This document shows positions 44,631-58,176 of a stretch of 64,000 nucleotides of DNA, one piece after another; position 1 is the first letter of the stretch, and each line of letters begins with the position of its first letter. This DNA is from Polynucleobacter sp. JS-JIR-II-b4 (lineage in GTDB: Bacteria > Pseudomonadota > Gammaproteobacteria > Burkholderiales > Burkholderiaceae): NCBI RefSeq assembly GCF_018687815.1, contig NZ_CP061306.1, forward strand, positions 186,001 to 250,000, in the 5' to 3' direction. A model generated the notes under the pieces. It was not told the origin of the DNA and searched no databases. It saw only the letters and a list, made by a program, of their open reading frames with translations. The translations under genes and the position numbers were made by a program.

Positions 44631-46952
44631 ATGAGCAAAGAAAATAATAAAGAGCAACAAATTGCAGCCTTAAGAGAGGCAGCGCTTCAGTACCACGAGT
44701 TTCCGACTCCGGGGAAAATTGAAATTGCCCCAACCAAGCAACTAACCAATCAACGAGATTTAGCGCTGGCTTACACGCCTGGCGTTGCAGCGCCTTGCGA
44801 AGAGATTGTTAAAGATCCCGCAAATGCATTCAAGTACACGGCGCGTGGAAATTTAGTGGGCGTTATTACGAACGGCACTGCTGTTTTAGGTTTGGGAAAT
44901 ATTGGGCCTCTGGCAAGTAAGCCGGTGATGGAAGGTAAAGCAGTTCTTTTTAAGAAGTTTGCTGGCATTGACGTTTTCGATATTGAAGTCAATGAAAACG
45001 ATCCCGATAAGTTAGTAGAAATTATTGCGGCACTAGAGCCAACGTTTGGCGGTATCAATTTAGAAGACATTAAAGCGCCCGATTGTTTTGTGGTCGAGCG
45101 TAAGTTGCAAGCGCGCATGAAGATTCCGGTCTTTCATGATGATCAACACGGTACAGCGATTGTGGTTGCAGCCGCTATCCTCAATGGTTTGAAGGTAGTT
45201 GGTAAAAAAGTAGAAGAAGTAAAGCTTGTTACTTCTGGGGCGGGAGCTGCTGCCTTGGCCTGTTTAGATCTGCTGGTTGATTTGGGTATTCAGCGTAAAA
45301 ATATTTGGGTGACTGACTTAGCTGGTGTTGCCTATAAGGGCCGTAAAGAGTTGATGGACCCTGAGAAGGAGCCTTTCTGCCAAGACACTGATTTGCGTAC
45401 ATTGGATCAAGCCATTGAAGGTGCAGATATTTTCTTAGGTCTTTCTGCTGGTGGCGTATTAAAGCAAGACATGGTGAAGAAGATGGCGCCTAAGCCATTG
45501 GTCTATGCATTAGCAAATCCAACTCCAGAAATCTTGCCTGAAGAAGTAAAAGCGGTTCGTCCAGATGCAGTGATGGCAACGGGCCGTACTGATTATCCGA
45601 ACCAAGTGAATAACGTTTTGTGTTTCCCGTTCATCTTCCGCGGTGCATTGGATGTGGGTGCGACAACGATTACCCGCGGCATGGAAGTCGCAGCAGTAAA
45701 GGCTGTCGCGGAATTGGCGCAAGCCGAACAGAGTGAAGTAGTTGCCTCTGTTTACGGTATTGAGAACCTATCCTTTGGTCCAGAGTATTTGATTCCGAAG
45801 CCATTTGACCCCCGCTTGATCACGGTGATTGCCCCGGCAGTTGCTAAGGCAGCTATGGATGATGGTGTAGCTTCACGTCCGATTAAAGATTTCGATGCGT
45901 ATCGCAATCAGTTGCAGCAATTCGTGTACCACTCTGGTACTTTGATGAAGCCACTCTTTAGCATTGCTAAACGTGTACCAGCAAATCAAAAACGTATTGT
46001 TTTTGCTGAGGGCGAAGATGAGCGCGTATTGCGCGCAGTACAGATCATCATTGATGAACATCTTGCAACCCCAATCTTGATTGGTCGCCCAGCTGTCATC
46101 GAGCATCGGATTGAGAAATTCGGTCTGCGCATGAAGGCAGGCGATGACTTTGAGATTGTGAATCCAGAGAATGATTCTCGCTTCCGTGATTTCTGGCAAA
46201 CCTACCTTGCACTCACAGAGCGTAAGGGCGTAACGCAGTCGTTTGCTAAGTTAGAAGTACGCCGCCGCAACAGTTTGATTGGAAGTCTGTTGATTCAAAA
46301 GGGCATGGCCGATGGCATGATTTCTGGGACGGTTGGCAATATCGCCACCCATTTGAAGTATGTTGATGAAGTGATCGGACATGAGCCTGGCGCGAATGTT
46401 TATGGTGCGATGTCAGGTTTGATCCTACCGGGTCGCCAAGTATTTTTAGTGGACACCCATATCAATCTTGATCCTACTGCTGAACAATTAGCAGATCTCA
46501 CTCTCATGGCCGCAAGTGAAATGAGAAAGTTAGGGCTAGCTCCTAAAGTTGCGCTTCTGTCTCACTCGAATTTTGGTTCTAGCAACGCCCCTTCTGCAGT
46601 CAAGATGCGTGAAGTGTTGGCATTACTCCAAAAGGCAGATCCAACTCTAGAGGTTGATGGAGAGATGCATGGCGATAGCGCTTTAGATGCCAGCATTCGT
46701 GAAGGTGCAGTATCTTCATCTTCACTGAAGGGCGATGCCAATCTATTGGTTCTGCCAAATATCGATGCTGCCAATATTTCTTACAACTTGCTAAAAACAG
46801 CAGCAGGCAATGGCATTGCAATCGGCCCGTTGTTGCTGGGTGTTGCTAAGCCAATTCACATCCTCACTCCGGCCGCAACTGTGCGCCGTATTGTGAATGT
46901 GACAACTTTGGCGGTTGTAGAGGCAGCAAGTAACGCCAGAGGTATTTCTTAA
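44631..46952 (+). CDS. maeB: NADP-dependent malic enzyme with C-terminal phosphotransacetylase-like domain
   Basis: Decarboxylates malate to pyruvate and yields NADPH. Residues 1-430 are the malic enzyme ([40 protein letters not shown]); residues 440-773 are the PTA-like regulatory domain ([27 protein letters not shown]), as in E. coli MaeB (759 aa). Single gene ending in a perfect 15-bp inverted repeat. Confidence 0.96.
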   Translation: MSKENNKEQQIAALREAALQYHEFPTPGKIEIAPTKQLTNQRDLALAYTPGVAAPCEEIVKDPANAFKYTARGNLVGVITNGTAVLGLGNIGPLASKPVMEGKAVLFKKFAGIDVFDIEVNENDPDKLVEIIAALEPTFGGINLEDIKAPDCFVVERKLQARMKIPVFHDDQHGTAIVVAAAILNGLKVVGKKVEEVKLVTSGAGAAALACLDLLVDLGIQRKNIWVTDLAGVAYKGRKELMDPEKEPFCQDTDLRTLDQAIEGADIFLGLSAGGVLKQDMVKKMAPKPLVYALANPTPEILPEEVKAVRPDAVMATGRTDYPNQVNNVLCFPFIFRGALDVGATTITRGMEVAAVKAVAELAQAEQSEVVASVYGIENLSFGPEYLIPKPFDPRLITVIAPAVAKAAMDDGVASRPIKDFDAYRNQLQQFVYHSGTLMKPLFSIAKRVPANQKRIVFAEGEDERVLRAVQIIIDEHLATPILIGRPAVIEHRIEKFGLRMKAGDDFEIVNPENDSRFRDFWQTYLALTERKGVTQSFAKLEVRRRNSLIGSLLIQKGMADGMISGTVGNIATHLKYVDEVIGHEPGANVYGAMSGLILPGRQVFLVDTHINLDPTAEQLADLTLMAASEMRKLGLAPKVALLSHSNFGSSNAPSAVKMREVLALLQKADPTLEVDGEMHGDSALDASIREGAVSSSSLKGDANLLVLPNIDAANISYNLLKTAAGNGIAIGPLLLGVAKPIHILTPAATVRRIVNVTTLAVVEAASNARGIS

Positions 46953-46960
46953 GAATTGGT

Positions 46961-46994
46961 AATTTATGTAAGTTAGTAATAACTTACATAAATT
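46961..46994. repeat. Perfect 15-bp inverted repeat with TTACATAAA motifs
   Basis: AATTTATGTAAGTTA (46961-46975), loop GTAA, then its exact complement at 46980-46994, eight bases after the maeB stop. No good T-run follows. A further TTACATAAA at 47016-47024 sits inside a second small inverted repeat (AGTGC 47010-47014 / GCACT 47027-47031). Could be an AT-rich transcript end or an operator. Confidence 0.75.
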
Positions 46995-47080
46995 ATTTCT
47001 ATATAAATCAGTGCTTTACATAAAATGCACTGTATTTGGGCTTGATTTGATGGCGTGTTACGGGTAACCTAGCACCCATC

Positions 47081-47701
47081 ATGAATAATCGCTCTGAAAA
47101 CAGCAATACAGCCAGCTTCGATGAACATAGCCGTGCTGAAAGTTGGGATAGCAATGATCGACTGGAAACCGAATCATCCGCTGCCAACATTTATGCTGAA
47201 GGCGGTTTATCTCGTTTACAAACCTATGCAGCAAATCAAGTTTCGGGGAAAAAAGTGACAGCTTCTTGGCGTGCCGCTTTGGCCGTTCGCGATGCCGGAC
47301 CGCCGGCAATGTTGCGCAGTGTGCGCCCTAATATCGTTCAATCCATTCGCGCTTTCCGCACTCCTGATTTGAAGGAAGCGGCAACTGAATTGGGTCAACA
47401 CTTCATTTATGCCAATTGCGCTAATGCAATGACTAAAGGTGAGGTTTTGGAGTCGATTGCGATTGCTTACTCATTTACTAAGCAGCAGGCAAAAAATTAC
47501 GATCCTTTGTTAGATGCATTGACTACTACGGTAGACAAGTCTGGCCCACAGCCTGGATTTGTAGTGGTGCTCGAAGGACTGCCTTGCACTCAGAAGTTTG
47601 ACAAAGAAGCTCGTGAAACGCTGTTAGATGTTTTCCGCGATGCCGTTGATTTCTGGGCCGAGCGCCGCACTCCATACCGCGTCTTCTATTCTTTTGCTTA
47701 A
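47081..47701 (+). CDS. Barstar-like family protein
   Basis: 206 residues. The C-terminal half (about 105-206) resembles barstar-family proteins of Burkholderiales: FTKQQAKNYDPLLDALTTTV, GFVVVLEGLP and RDAVDFWAERRTPYRVFYSF. Barstar inhibits the RNase barnase by covering its active site, but no RNase partner is encoded nearby and the normal role here is unknown. The N-terminal ~60 residues are polar, Ser/Asn/Glu-rich and probably disordered. The preceding intergenic region holds inverted repeats that could control it. Confidence 0.62.
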   Translation: MNNRSENSNTASFDEHSRAESWDSNDRLETESSAANIYAEGGLSRLQTYAANQVSGKKVTASWRAALAVRDAGPPAMLRSVRPNIVQSIRAFRTPDLKEAATELGQHFIYANCANAMTKGEVLESIAIAYSFTKQQAKNYDPLLDALTTTVDKSGPQPGFVVVLEGLPCTQKFDKEARETLLDVFRDAVDFWAERRTPYRVFYSFA

Positions 47702-47725
47702 CCGCTAAAGTCCTGCAAGCCCTAT

Positions 47726-47751
47726 AAATCGCCTCTATTTGAGGCGATTTT
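47726..47751. terminator. Bidirectional terminator overlapping the rsmE 3' end
   Basis: Perfect 10-bp stem AAATCGCCTC (47726-47735) / GAGGCGATTT (47741-47750), loop TATTT. The rsmE stop codon lies at the loop edge, so the hairpin is partly coding. It ends the convergent barstar-like and rsmE transcripts. Confidence 0.72.
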
Positions 47752-48496
47752 GCATTTCTGGATTCCATATGCTGTGTACGGCTGTAATAGCCACTACACC
47801 CGCTGTTTCTGTTCTGAGTACCCGCTCCCCCAGTGAAACTAATTGATAGCCTGCTGCTTGCGCTTGTGCCTCTTCTTCAGGTGAATGACCGCCTTCAGGG
47901 CCGATCATTAAGACGATATCTTGGGGGTCATTTTCAATTAGTACCGAATACAGGCTTTTCGTGGCATCAGGACTGAGTAGTAGTTTGAGTGCGGGTTTTG
48001 GAGTCGCCTTTAAATAACTCTCAAAAGTTTGAATGGGCTCTAGGCTGGCAAAGACAGTCCGATCGCATTGCTCGCAAGCGGCTTGAATAATGCCTTCCCA
48101 GTGGGCAAGCCTTTTTTGGGCACGCTCTAGGTCGCTGGAGCGGGTGAGCTTGAGGATGGAGCGTTCACATTGCATCGGGGCAATATTTTGGGCGCCAGTT
48201 TCTACTGCTTTTTCCACAATCCAGTCCATTTTGTCGCCACCAGCCAATCCCTGGGCCAAGGTAATGGCATAAGGTGTCTCGCGATGGGTGTCTGTGCGGA
48301 TATCCGTTAACTGCACTTGACCTGTTTTCCCGCTTAAAGAAAGGAGTTCGCCCTTTGCGACCTGCCCCTTTCCATCAAATACCGGGAAGAATTCCCCGAT
48401 TTGGACACGTCTCACGCGCAAATGGTGGGCAACCTCTGGGGGGAGGGCGGTTGGCTTTTGGGATTCCCATGGTCCGGGAAGATAAAATTGAGGCAT
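47735..48496 (-). CDS. rsmE: RsmE, 16S rRNA m3U1498 methyltransferase
   Basis: SPOUT-fold enzyme methylating U1498 in the decoding centre of the 30S subunit. Family motifs HHLRVRRVQIGE, KMDWIVEKAVETGA, MIGPEGGHSPEEE and SLGERVLRTETAGVVA. The start is placed at the ATG at 48496 (MPQFYLPGPWE; 253 residues), the usual start; a frame to 48532 adds 12 unlike residues. Divergent from tkt, 43 bases apart. Confidence 0.94.
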   Translation of the reverse strand: MPQFYLPGPWESQKPTALPPEVAHHLRVRRVQIGEFFPVFDGKGQVAKGELLSLSGKTGQVQLTDIRTDTHRETPYAITLAQGLAGGDKMDWIVEKAVETGAQNIAPMQCERSILKLTRSSDLERAQKRLAHWEGIIQAACEQCDRTVFASLEPIQTFESYLKATPKPALKLLLSPDATKSLYSVLIENDPQDIVLMIGPEGGHSPEEEAQAQAAGYQLVSLGERVLRTETAGVVAITAVHSIWNPEMQNRLK

Positions 48497-48539
48497 TACT
48501 GCAATATAGCCAATTAATTTTCCAGAGACCACTTTTACG

Positions 48540-50531
48540 ATGTCAAATCTTCAAATTCGTATGGCCAATGCCATTCGCGCCTTATCCATGGATGCTGTAC
48601 AGCAGGCAAATTCAGGTCACCCTGGCATGCCAATGGGTATGGCAGATATTGCTGTCGGTCTTTGGAATGAACATTTAAAACATAACCCAACAGATCCACA
48701 TTGGATTGATCGTGATCGTTTTGTTTTATCCAATGGTCATGGATCCATGTTGTTGTATTCACTCTTACATCTTTCTGGTTACGACTTGCCGATTGAAGAG
48801 TTGAAAAATTTCCGTCAATTGCATAGCAAAACTCCAGGACATCCTGAATATGGAATTACTCCAGGCGTGGAAACAACTACTGGTCCATTAGGTCAGGGTA
48901 TTTCCAACGCAGTTGGTATGGCACTCGCTGAAAAATTACTCGCTGAAGAATTTAATCGTCCTGGCTTTAATATTGTTGATCACTTCACCTATGTATTTTT
49001 AGGCGATGGCTGTTTGATGGAGGGCATTAGCCATGAAGTATGTTCTTTGGCTGGCACACTCAAACTCAATAAGCTGATTGCATTGTGGGATGACAACGGC
49101 ATCTCGATTGATGGCAAAGTTGTTTCTTGGTTTAATGAAGATACCCCTAAGCGTTTTGAGGCTTATGGTTGGAATGTGATTCGGGCTGTTGATGGGCATG
49201 ATGCAGAAGCTGTATCTGCCGCGATTGCCAAGGCTAAAAAGAGCGATAAGCCAACCCTGATCTGCTGTAAGACCGCGATTGGTCAAGGCTCGCCGAATAT
49301 GGCGGGTAGCGATAAGGTGCACGGGTCCCCATTGGGTGCGACAGAAATTGCAGCTACTCGTGTTGCATTGAATTGGCCATACGCTCCATTTGAAATTCCG
49401 AAAGATATTTATGCGGCATGGGATTTTAAAAAGCGTGGTCAAGCAGCAGAGCACGAGTGGAATAAAGAATTTCAGAAATACAAAAATAAATTTCCAGAAC
49501 TTGCTGCTGAATTGCAACGTCGTATGGCGGGTGATTTATCTAAAGACTTTTCATCTACATTAAATGCGTACTTAAAAACTTGCCAAACTAAAGCAGAAAC
49601 CATTGCGACTCGTAAAGCCAGTCAGAACGCGATCGAAGCTTTGGCGCCTGCTTTGCCAGAATTTATGGGCGGTTCTGCTGACTTAACAGGATCCAACCTA
49701 ACTAATTGGTCTTCATGCAAACCTGTACGCGGTGATCAATGGGGTAACCATATTAATTATGGTGTGCGTGAATTTGGTATGAGCGCCATTATGAACGGCA
49801 TTGCCTTGCATGGTGGTTACATCCCATTTGGTGGCACATTCTTAACATTCTCAGATTACAGTCGTAACGCTTTGCGTATGGCTGCTTTAATGAAATTGCG
49901 CAGTATTTTTGTCTTTACCCACGACTCAATCGGTTTGGGTGAGGATGGTCCAACCCATCAGTCTGTAGAGCACGTAGCTAGCCTACGCCTCATACCGAAC
50001 CTGATGGTTTGGCGTCCTTGTGACACCACGGAGAGCGCTGTAGCCTGGGGCTCAGCCATTGAACGTAAAAATGGACCTAGCGCCCTGATCTTTAGTCGTC
50101 AGAATTGTCCATTTGTATCTCGTACTCCTGCACAAATTAAAGAAATCGCACGCGGCGGCTATGTTTTGCGTGACCCGTCTGGAAAGATTGATGCAGTCAT
50201 TATTGCAACTGGCTCTGAAATTGCTCTCGCATTACAAACTGCGCAACAGTTGGAAAAAGAAGGTTTAGGTATTCGAGTGGTTTCAATTCCATCAACCACT
50301 GTCTTTGATCAACAAGATGCTGCCTACAAAGCAAAAGTATTGCCTGCGAATACTCCGCGCATTGCAGTTGAAGCGGGCGTGAGTGATTTCTGGTGGAAGT
50401 ATGGTTGCGCAGCAGTTCATGGTGTGGATACCTTTGGTGAGTCCGCACCTGCGCCAGTGCTATATGAATATTTTGGTTTAACGGTTGATCAGATTGCGAA
50501 GACAGTTAAACAATGCGTCGCAAAGAAATAA
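48540..50531 (+). CDS. tkt: Transketolase
   Basis: Thiamine-diphosphate enzyme of the pentose-phosphate or Calvin cycle. 663 residues: N-terminal TPP domain ([50 protein letters not shown]), the Pyr domain with [16 protein letters not shown], and a C-terminal domain. Precedes gap by 42 bases, an order typical of Burkholderiales (tkt-gap). Confidence 0.97.
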   Translation: MSNLQIRMANAIRALSMDAVQQANSGHPGMPMGMADIAVGLWNEHLKHNPTDPHWIDRDRFVLSNGHGSMLLYSLLHLSGYDLPIEELKNFRQLHSKTPGHPEYGITPGVETTTGPLGQGISNAVGMALAEKLLAEEFNRPGFNIVDHFTYVFLGDGCLMEGISHEVCSLAGTLKLNKLIALWDDNGISIDGKVVSWFNEDTPKRFEAYGWNVIRAVDGHDAEAVSAAIAKAKKSDKPTLICCKTAIGQGSPNMAGSDKVHGSPLGATEIAATRVALNWPYAPFEIPKDIYAAWDFKKRGQAAEHEWNKEFQKYKNKFPELAAELQRRMAGDLSKDFSSTLNAYLKTCQTKAETIATRKASQNAIEALAPALPEFMGGSADLTGSNLTNWSSCKPVRGDQWGNHINYGVREFGMSAIMNGIALHGGYIPFGGTFLTFSDYSRNALRMAALMKLRSIFVFTHDSIGLGEDGPTHQSVEHVASLRLIPNLMVWRPCDTTESAVAWGSAIERKNGPSALIFSRQNCPFVSRTPAQIKEIARGGYVLRDPSGKIDAVIIATGSEIALALQTAQQLEKEGLGIRVVSIPSTTVFDQQDAAYKAKVLPANTPRIAVEAGVSDFWWKYGCAAVHGVDTFGESAPAPVLYEYFGLTVDQIAKTVKQCVAKK

Positions 50532-50573
50532 ATCACAGTACAAAGTAAATTCAATATTAGTAAGGGGAAATAA

Positions 50574-51602
50574 ATGACAATTCGTGTCGCAATTAATGGT
50601 TATGGGCGTATTGGACGCATGGTATTACGTGCCTTGTATGAAGATCAAGTAAACGGCAAGCCACGTCGTGATATCAAGATCGTCGCAATTAATGCAATGG
50701 GTGATATTGCTATTAATGCCCACCTTACAAAATATGACTCTGCTCATGGCCGCTTCCCAGCGGATGTATCTGTTGATGGTGATTGCATGGTAGTTAATGG
50801 CGATCGCATCAAAATGTTCTGCACACGTAATCCTGCAGAAACTCCATGGGGCGATTTGGGCGTTGATTTAGTTTTGGAATGTACTGGTAAGTTCACTTCA
50901 AAAGAAAAAGCCATGATCCATATCGAGCAGGGCGCGAAGAAAGTTTTGATTTCTGCCCCTGGTGAAAAAGATGTAGACGCAACTATTGTGTACGGCGTAA
51001 ATCAAAATGTATTAAAGCCAAGCGATGTTGTTGTGTCTAATGCTAGTTGTACAACAAACTGTTTGGCTCCATTAGTTAAACCGCTCTTAGAAAAGATTGG
51101 TATTGAATCTGGTTTGATGACTACGATTCATGCATTTACTAATGACCAAGTGTTAACAGATGTGTATCACAAGGATATGCGTCGTGCGCGCTCTGCTGTT
51201 ACCAGCATGATTCCAACGAAGACGGGTGCTGCTAAGGCGGTTGGTTTAGTTCTGCCAGCTTTGGCAGGTCGCTTTGATGGCTTCGCAATGCGCGTACCAG
51301 TCATCAATGTTTCCGTTGTGGATCTGACTTTTGCTGCAAGTCGTGCCACCAGCGTCGATGAGGTGAATGCCATTCTCAAGACCGCTAGCGAGGGAGAGCT
51401 CAAAGGTATTTTGGGCTTCAATACATTGCCATTGGTATCCATCGACTTTAACCACGACCCACGACCAAGTATTTATGACGCCTCCCAAACTCGCGTCTCT
51501 GCAGATGGCAAGTTGGTAAAAGTATTGGCTTGGTATGACAACGAATGGGGTTATTCAGTGCAGATGCTGAATGCTGCAGAAGCATTAATGGCTGTAAAGT
51601 AA
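50574..51602 (+). CDS. gap: Glyceraldehyde-3-phosphate dehydrogenase
   Basis: Central glycolytic enzyme. NAD motif [15 protein letters not shown] at the start, catalytic cysteine in [12 protein letters not shown], and [13 protein letters not shown] at the C-terminus. 342 residues. AAGGGG ribosome site. Ends at a strong terminator. Confidence 0.97.
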   Translation: MTIRVAINGYGRIGRMVLRALYEDQVNGKPRRDIKIVAINAMGDIAINAHLTKYDSAHGRFPADVSVDGDCMVVNGDRIKMFCTRNPAETPWGDLGVDLVLECTGKFTSKEKAMIHIEQGAKKVLISAPGEKDVDATIVYGVNQNVLKPSDVVVSNASCTTNCLAPLVKPLLEKIGIESGLMTTIHAFTNDQVLTDVYHKDMRRARSAVTSMIPTKTGAAKAVGLVLPALAGRFDGFAMRVPVINVSVVDLTFAASRATSVDEVNAILKTASEGELKGILGFNTLPLVSIDFNHDPRPSIYDASQTRVSADGKLVKVLAWYDNEWGYSVQMLNAAEALMAVK

Positions 51603-51672
51603 GAAAAAATAGCTAAGAGCATCTAAAAGTTGCTAAAAAACGCTTAAATCGTACTTTTAGGCTTAATTATGT

Positions 51673-51701
51673 AAAAAAGACCTCAATTTGAGGTCTTTTT
51701 T
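51673..51701. terminator. Bidirectional terminator between gap and fur
   Basis: 12-bp perfect stem AAAAAAGACCTC (51673-51684) / GAGGTCTTTTTT (51690-51701) with loop AATTT; T-runs on both strands. Serves tkt-gap and the convergent fur gene. Confidence 0.88.
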
Positions 51702-51738
51702 GCTGCTAAAGCGCCAAAAATGGCTTATTTTGACTGTT

Positions 51739-52191
51739 TTATTTAGCTTGTTTGTTGCGGCAATTCTTCTTTAGACAGTGACCATACATGGCCAAAGCAT
51801 GCTCTTGGAGCTTAAAACCGAGGTTTTTGGCAATATCGCGCTGCCTTTTTTCAATAGCTTCGTCCACAAACTCCTCAACATGGCCACAATCAATGCAAAC
51901 CAGATGGTCATGATGCTGACCCTCATTGAGTTCGTAGATAGCCCTGCTATCGCCTTTACTGGATTCAAAATGGCTTCGCAATAGGAGGCCAGCCCGCTCA
52001 AACTGGGTCAGCACCCGGTAAACCGTTGCCAAACCGATCTCTTTATCTTCTTTGGCCAAGGCCATAAAGACATCTTCAGCGCTAAAGTGCGTGCCACCGT
52101 TTTGATGAAAAAAATCGAGGATTTTCATCCTTGGACCGGTAGCTTTTAGGCCAATATCGCGTAAATCTTCAGGGGTAGGGTTTTGGGTCAT
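51739..52191 (-). CDS. fur: Fur, ferric uptake regulator
   Basis: Iron-responsive repressor. Winged helix (GLKATGPRMKILDFF, GLATVYRVLTQFERAGLL), metal site HHDHLVCIDCGHVEEF and a C-terminal CxxxxC-like ending. 150 residues from the ATG at 52191 (MTQNPTPEDLRDIGLK), the usual start; an upstream ATG at 52242 would overlap bamE. Divergent from bamE with a 49-base gap, a conserved Burkholderiales arrangement. Confidence 0.95.
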   Translation of the reverse strand: MTQNPTPEDLRDIGLKATGPRMKILDFFHQNGGTHFSAEDVFMALAKEDKEIGLATVYRVLTQFERAGLLLRSHFESSKGDSRAIYELNEGQHHDHLVCIDCGHVEEFVDEAIEKRQRDIAKNLGFKLQEHALAMYGHCLKKNCRNKQAK

Positions 52192-52240
52192 ATTTATGGC
52201 ATTGGGAGCTAAAATCAATGTCTTAATGATACGGCCAGCC

Positions 52241-52957
52241 ATGCAAAATTGCCTTGAACTTTTTACCCGTCTTTTGAACCCGGTTCTGAAGGGTACTTAC
52301 TCACCAATCCGATTGGGAATAATCGCTCTTGCCTTGTTTGGTTTGCTGGGGGTAACTGGATGCTCTACCGCAGTTGATGAAACTCAACGCGCTTGGATGA
52401 ATAAGATTTTTAGACCTTATGTCCCCGATGTTGTGCAAGGCAACTTCATTTCTAGCGAGCAGTACGCTAAGTTGCAGTTAGGCATGACGCGTGAGCAGGT
52501 GCGTCAAATTTTAGGCACACCATTATTAGCAAGTTACTTCCACGCAAATCGCTGGGACTATATTTTTGAATTTAAGCGCGCTGGTCAGGTCATGGGCAAA
52601 GATCGTCATGTCACAGTGTTCTTTGATGGCGACAAAGTGGTGAAGTTTGAAGGTGATGCTTTGCCTACAGAAGTTGAGATGGTTGCCGAGATTGATAACT
52701 ACGCCAAAACCAAGCGTTCGTTCTGGGAAGTCATCACGGGCACCAATAAGCCACCTGTTACCCCACCATTGCAGCAGCCTGAACTCATGGTGCCAAGTAA
52801 AACGGATAATTTAGCGGCTGGTGTAGCCATACCGCCAGCTAATACTAGCAGTTCATTCTGGGACTATTTTAGTTTTTCTAAAAAGGATCCAAATGTTCAG
52901 CCTGAGCCATTAGGGCCTGGCGCTCTTAATGTTCCGCAGGCTAGTGAAGCCAAGTAA
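52241..52957 (+). CDS. bamE: BamE, outer-membrane assembly lipoprotein
   Basis: Small subunit of the BAM complex that inserts beta-barrel proteins. Signal peptide with lipobox VTGC (Cys41); SmpA/OmlA domain at about 65-150 (YAKLQLGMTREQVRQILGTP, RWDYIFEF). At 238 residues it is twice the E. coli length because of a C-terminal Pro-rich tail beyond about residue 160. The ATG at 52241 is preferred over an upstream one at 52196 that would overlap fur control sequence. Confidence 0.87.
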   Translation: MQNCLELFTRLLNPVLKGTYSPIRLGIIALALFGLLGVTGCSTAVDETQRAWMNKIFRPYVPDVVQGNFISSEQYAKLQLGMTREQVRQILGTPLLASYFHANRWDYIFEFKRAGQVMGKDRHVTVFFDGDKVVKFEGDALPTEVEMVAEIDNYAKTKRSFWEVITGTNKPPVTPPLQQPELMVPSKTDNLAAGVAIPPANTSSSFWDYFSFSKKDPNVQPEPLGPGALNVPQASEAK

Positions 52958-53022
52958 AAATTACTTATGTGTTGATGCTGAAGTGAGTTTCTTCAGCAAC
53001 TTTTAATCAGAAGCGAAGAAAA

Positions 53023-53826
53023 ATGATGAAGATTGCAATAGCAGGCGCAACAGGGCGTATGGGTAAGATGTTGATTGAGACCGTTCTCAATACAACTGAT
53101 GCACAGTTGGTTGGTGCGCTTGAGCATAATGCTTGCCCACAGTTGGGTGAAGACGCTGGCGCCTTTTTGGGCAAAAAAACTGGCGTACTGATTTCCTCTG
53201 ATGTTGCCCAGGTTTTAGCTAATGCACAATTCTTAATCGACTTCACCAGGCCTGAGGGCACCATGGCCCATTTGGCTGTTGCCGAAAAGACCGGCACCAA
53301 AATGATTATCGGTACAACAGGCCTAACTACCGATCAAATTGCGAGCTTGAAAAATGCATCAGCAAAGTTAGCGATCGTTTTTGCGCCAAACATGAGTGTG
53401 GGTGTGAATGCGACTTTTAAGTTGCTAGAGATCGCTGCAAAAATGCTCAATCAAGGTTATGACATTGAGATTATTGAGGCTCATCATAAGCATAAGGTGG
53501 ATGCTCCTTCTGGTACTGCACTCAAGATGGGTGAAGTGATTGCGGATGCTTTAGGTGAAAAGCTCGATGACGTTGCTGTGTATGCCCGTGAAGGTCATAC
53601 GGGTGAGCGCAAAGAAGGCTCAATTGGTTTTGCAACGATTCGTGGTGGCGATATTGTTGGTGACCATACTGTCTTATTTGCAGGTGATGGCGAACGTATT
53701 GAGATTAGTCATAAATCTTCAAGTCGTCAGTCCTATGCGCAAGGTTCATTGCGTGCAGCCCGTTTCTTGCAAAACCAAAGTGCTGGTTTATTCGATATGC
53801 AAGATGTTCTCGGCTTACGTAAATAA
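53023..53826 (+). CDS. dapB: 4-hydroxy-tetrahydrodipicolinate reductase
   Basis: Lysine/diaminopimelate synthesis, supplying peptidoglycan. GATGRMGKM Rossmann motif, [18 protein letters not shown] with the catalytic histidines and lysine. 267 residues. The gap upstream (65 bases) has no terminator; possibly co-transcribed with bamE. Confidence 0.96.
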   Translation: MMKIAIAGATGRMGKMLIETVLNTTDAQLVGALEHNACPQLGEDAGAFLGKKTGVLISSDVAQVLANAQFLIDFTRPEGTMAHLAVAEKTGTKMIIGTTGLTTDQIASLKNASAKLAIVFAPNMSVGVNATFKLLEIAAKMLNQGYDIEIIEAHHKHKVDAPSGTALKMGEVIADALGEKLDDVAVYAREGHTGERKEGSIGFATIRGGDIVGDHTVLFAGDGERIEISHKSSSRQSYAQGSLRAARFLQNQSAGLFDMQDVLGLRK

Positions 53827-56541
<2,715 letters not shown>

Positions 56542-56554
56542 ATAGAAAAAAGAT

Positions 56555-57082
56555 ATGAGCGTAAATTCCCTACGTCGCGCAATGCTAGGCTTCATTGCTA
56601 CAGCCCCGGTAATGGGGTTGATCGCTTGCGGCTACCGCTTGCGCGGTATGGTGGACTTGCCTTTCAAGGTCATTGCGATTACAGGTAATCCATCCCCGCC
56701 ATTGAGAGCGGATTTGCAGGCAGCAATCTTGACGGGAACGGATGCAAAAGTTGCGATTAATCCTAAAGATGCAGATCTCATTTTGGATATTAATAACGAC
56801 ATAAATGGTCGTGAGATCTTGGCTTATAACTCCAATGGTCAAGTATCAGCCTATCGCCTGAATATTCGAGTTGGATTTAGGGCATATGATTTGGCTGGTG
56901 CTGAAATCGTCCCAGAATCTGAGATCTACATGACCAGGGATATAGACTTCAGTGTGTCAACAGTGTTGGCAACTGACGTTCAAATTCAGCAGTTCTTAAC
57001 TCTGATGCGCAAAGATTTGGCGACTCAGATTTTACGTCGTGTATCGGCTGCTGCAAGAGCGCCGCAAGCAAAATCTTTCTAG
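56555..57082 (+). CDS. lptE: LptE, LPS-assembly lipoprotein
   Basis: Outer-membrane plug of the LPS translocon with LptD. Signal peptide ending in lipobox LIAC|GYRLRG (Cys near 25), then the LptE fold with LRADLQAAILTGTDAKVAI. 175 residues. Sits between leuS and holA, its standard place. Confidence 0.9.
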   Translation: MSVNSLRRAMLGFIATAPVMGLIACGYRLRGMVDLPFKVIAITGNPSPPLRADLQAAILTGTDAKVAINPKDADLILDINNDINGREILAYNSNGQVSAYRLNIRVGFRAYDLAGAEIVPESEIYMTRDIDFSVSTVLATDVQIQQFLTLMRKDLATQILRRVSAAARAPQAKSF

Positions 57083-57096
57083 AGATGAATTAGGGC

Positions 57097-58158
57097 ATGG
57101 TTAAAGTTGATGCCTTACAAGTGCACCTCAAGTCTTTGAGTTCTGGTGGTGCAATGTTGCCACTCTATGTATTTAGTGGTGATGAGCCTCTGTTGATGAT
57201 GGAGGCTATGGATCAACTGCGATCTGCTGCCAAGAAACAAAACTTTACTGAGCGTGAAGTCTTATTGCAAGAGCGTGGCTTTGATTGGAGCGCTTTGTTA
57301 AATGCCGGTCAAACCATGTCATTGTTTGGCGACAAACGTTGGGTGGAGTTACGAATACCGACCGGTAAACCTGGTCGCGATGGGGCTGACGCTTTAAAAC
57401 AATTTGCCACTCAAATTGCTTCTCAAGCTGTTGGGTCAGATGGTCCAGATACCGTTGTTTGTATTGTGTTGCCCCGTTTAGATGGTAAGACTAAGACTTC
57501 TGCGTGGTTTAGTGCTTTAGATGATGCTGGTATGGCGATTCAGATTGATTCTTTGGATCGCAGTCATTTGCCGCAGTGGATCGCTGGACGACTTAAGCGC
57601 CAAAATCAAGAAGTAGAGCCGGGTCCAGAAGGTCAGCGCGCACTTGAATTTATTGCTGATCAGGTAGAAGGCAATCTCATCGCTGCTCATCAAGAAATTT
57701 TGAAGTTGGGGTTGTTATACCCCGTAGGAAAATTGACTGAGGAGCAAATTCGGTCATCCATTTTGAAGGTGGCGCGCTACAACGTCTTTGAGCTGACTGA
57801 AGCAATGCTGGCTGGAGATCTGGCTAGGCTCAATCGCATGCTGGATGGCCTCAAAGGCGAGGGTGAGCCGCTGGTATTGATTCTGTGGAGCGTAACTGAA
57901 GAGCTTCGGATACTATCTAAATTGAAGGCTGCAAGCGATGCTGGCGAATCAGTGCAGAACTTGATGCGGGCCAACCGAATTTGGGGAAATAAAGAGCGTT
58001 TATACCCAGCAGCATTGAGAAGGGTTCAGCCCCTCAAGTTGCGAAGAGCGATGCAGGTTGCGGCAGGATTAGATCGCCAAGTAAAGGGTTTGTATGCGGC
58101 TGAATTGCCTGCCGATCCATGGGATGGTTTGCGTTTAGTTGGAAATTTACTCCGTTAA
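57097..58158 (+). CDS. holA: DNA polymerase III subunit delta
   Basis: Clamp-loader subunit that opens the beta clamp. LPLYVFSGDEPLLMMEAMDQLRS begins the AAA-like fold, RYNVFELTEAML and the C-terminal collar (ILWSVTEELRIL). 353 residues. 14 bases after lptE. Confidence 0.93.
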   Translation: MVKVDALQVHLKSLSSGGAMLPLYVFSGDEPLLMMEAMDQLRSAAKKQNFTEREVLLQERGFDWSALLNAGQTMSLFGDKRWVELRIPTGKPGRDGADALKQFATQIASQAVGSDGPDTVVCIVLPRLDGKTKTSAWFSALDDAGMAIQIDSLDRSHLPQWIAGRLKRQNQEVEPGPEGQRALEFIADQVEGNLIAAHQEILKLGLLYPVGKLTEEQIRSSILKVARYNVFELTEAMLAGDLARLNRMLDGLKGEGEPLVLILWSVTEELRILSKLKAASDAGESVQNLMRANRIWGNKERLYPAALRRVQPLKLRRAMQVAAGLDRQVKGLYAAELPADPWDGLRLVGNLLR

Positions 58159-58176
58159 GAAATAAGAGATTAAGAA

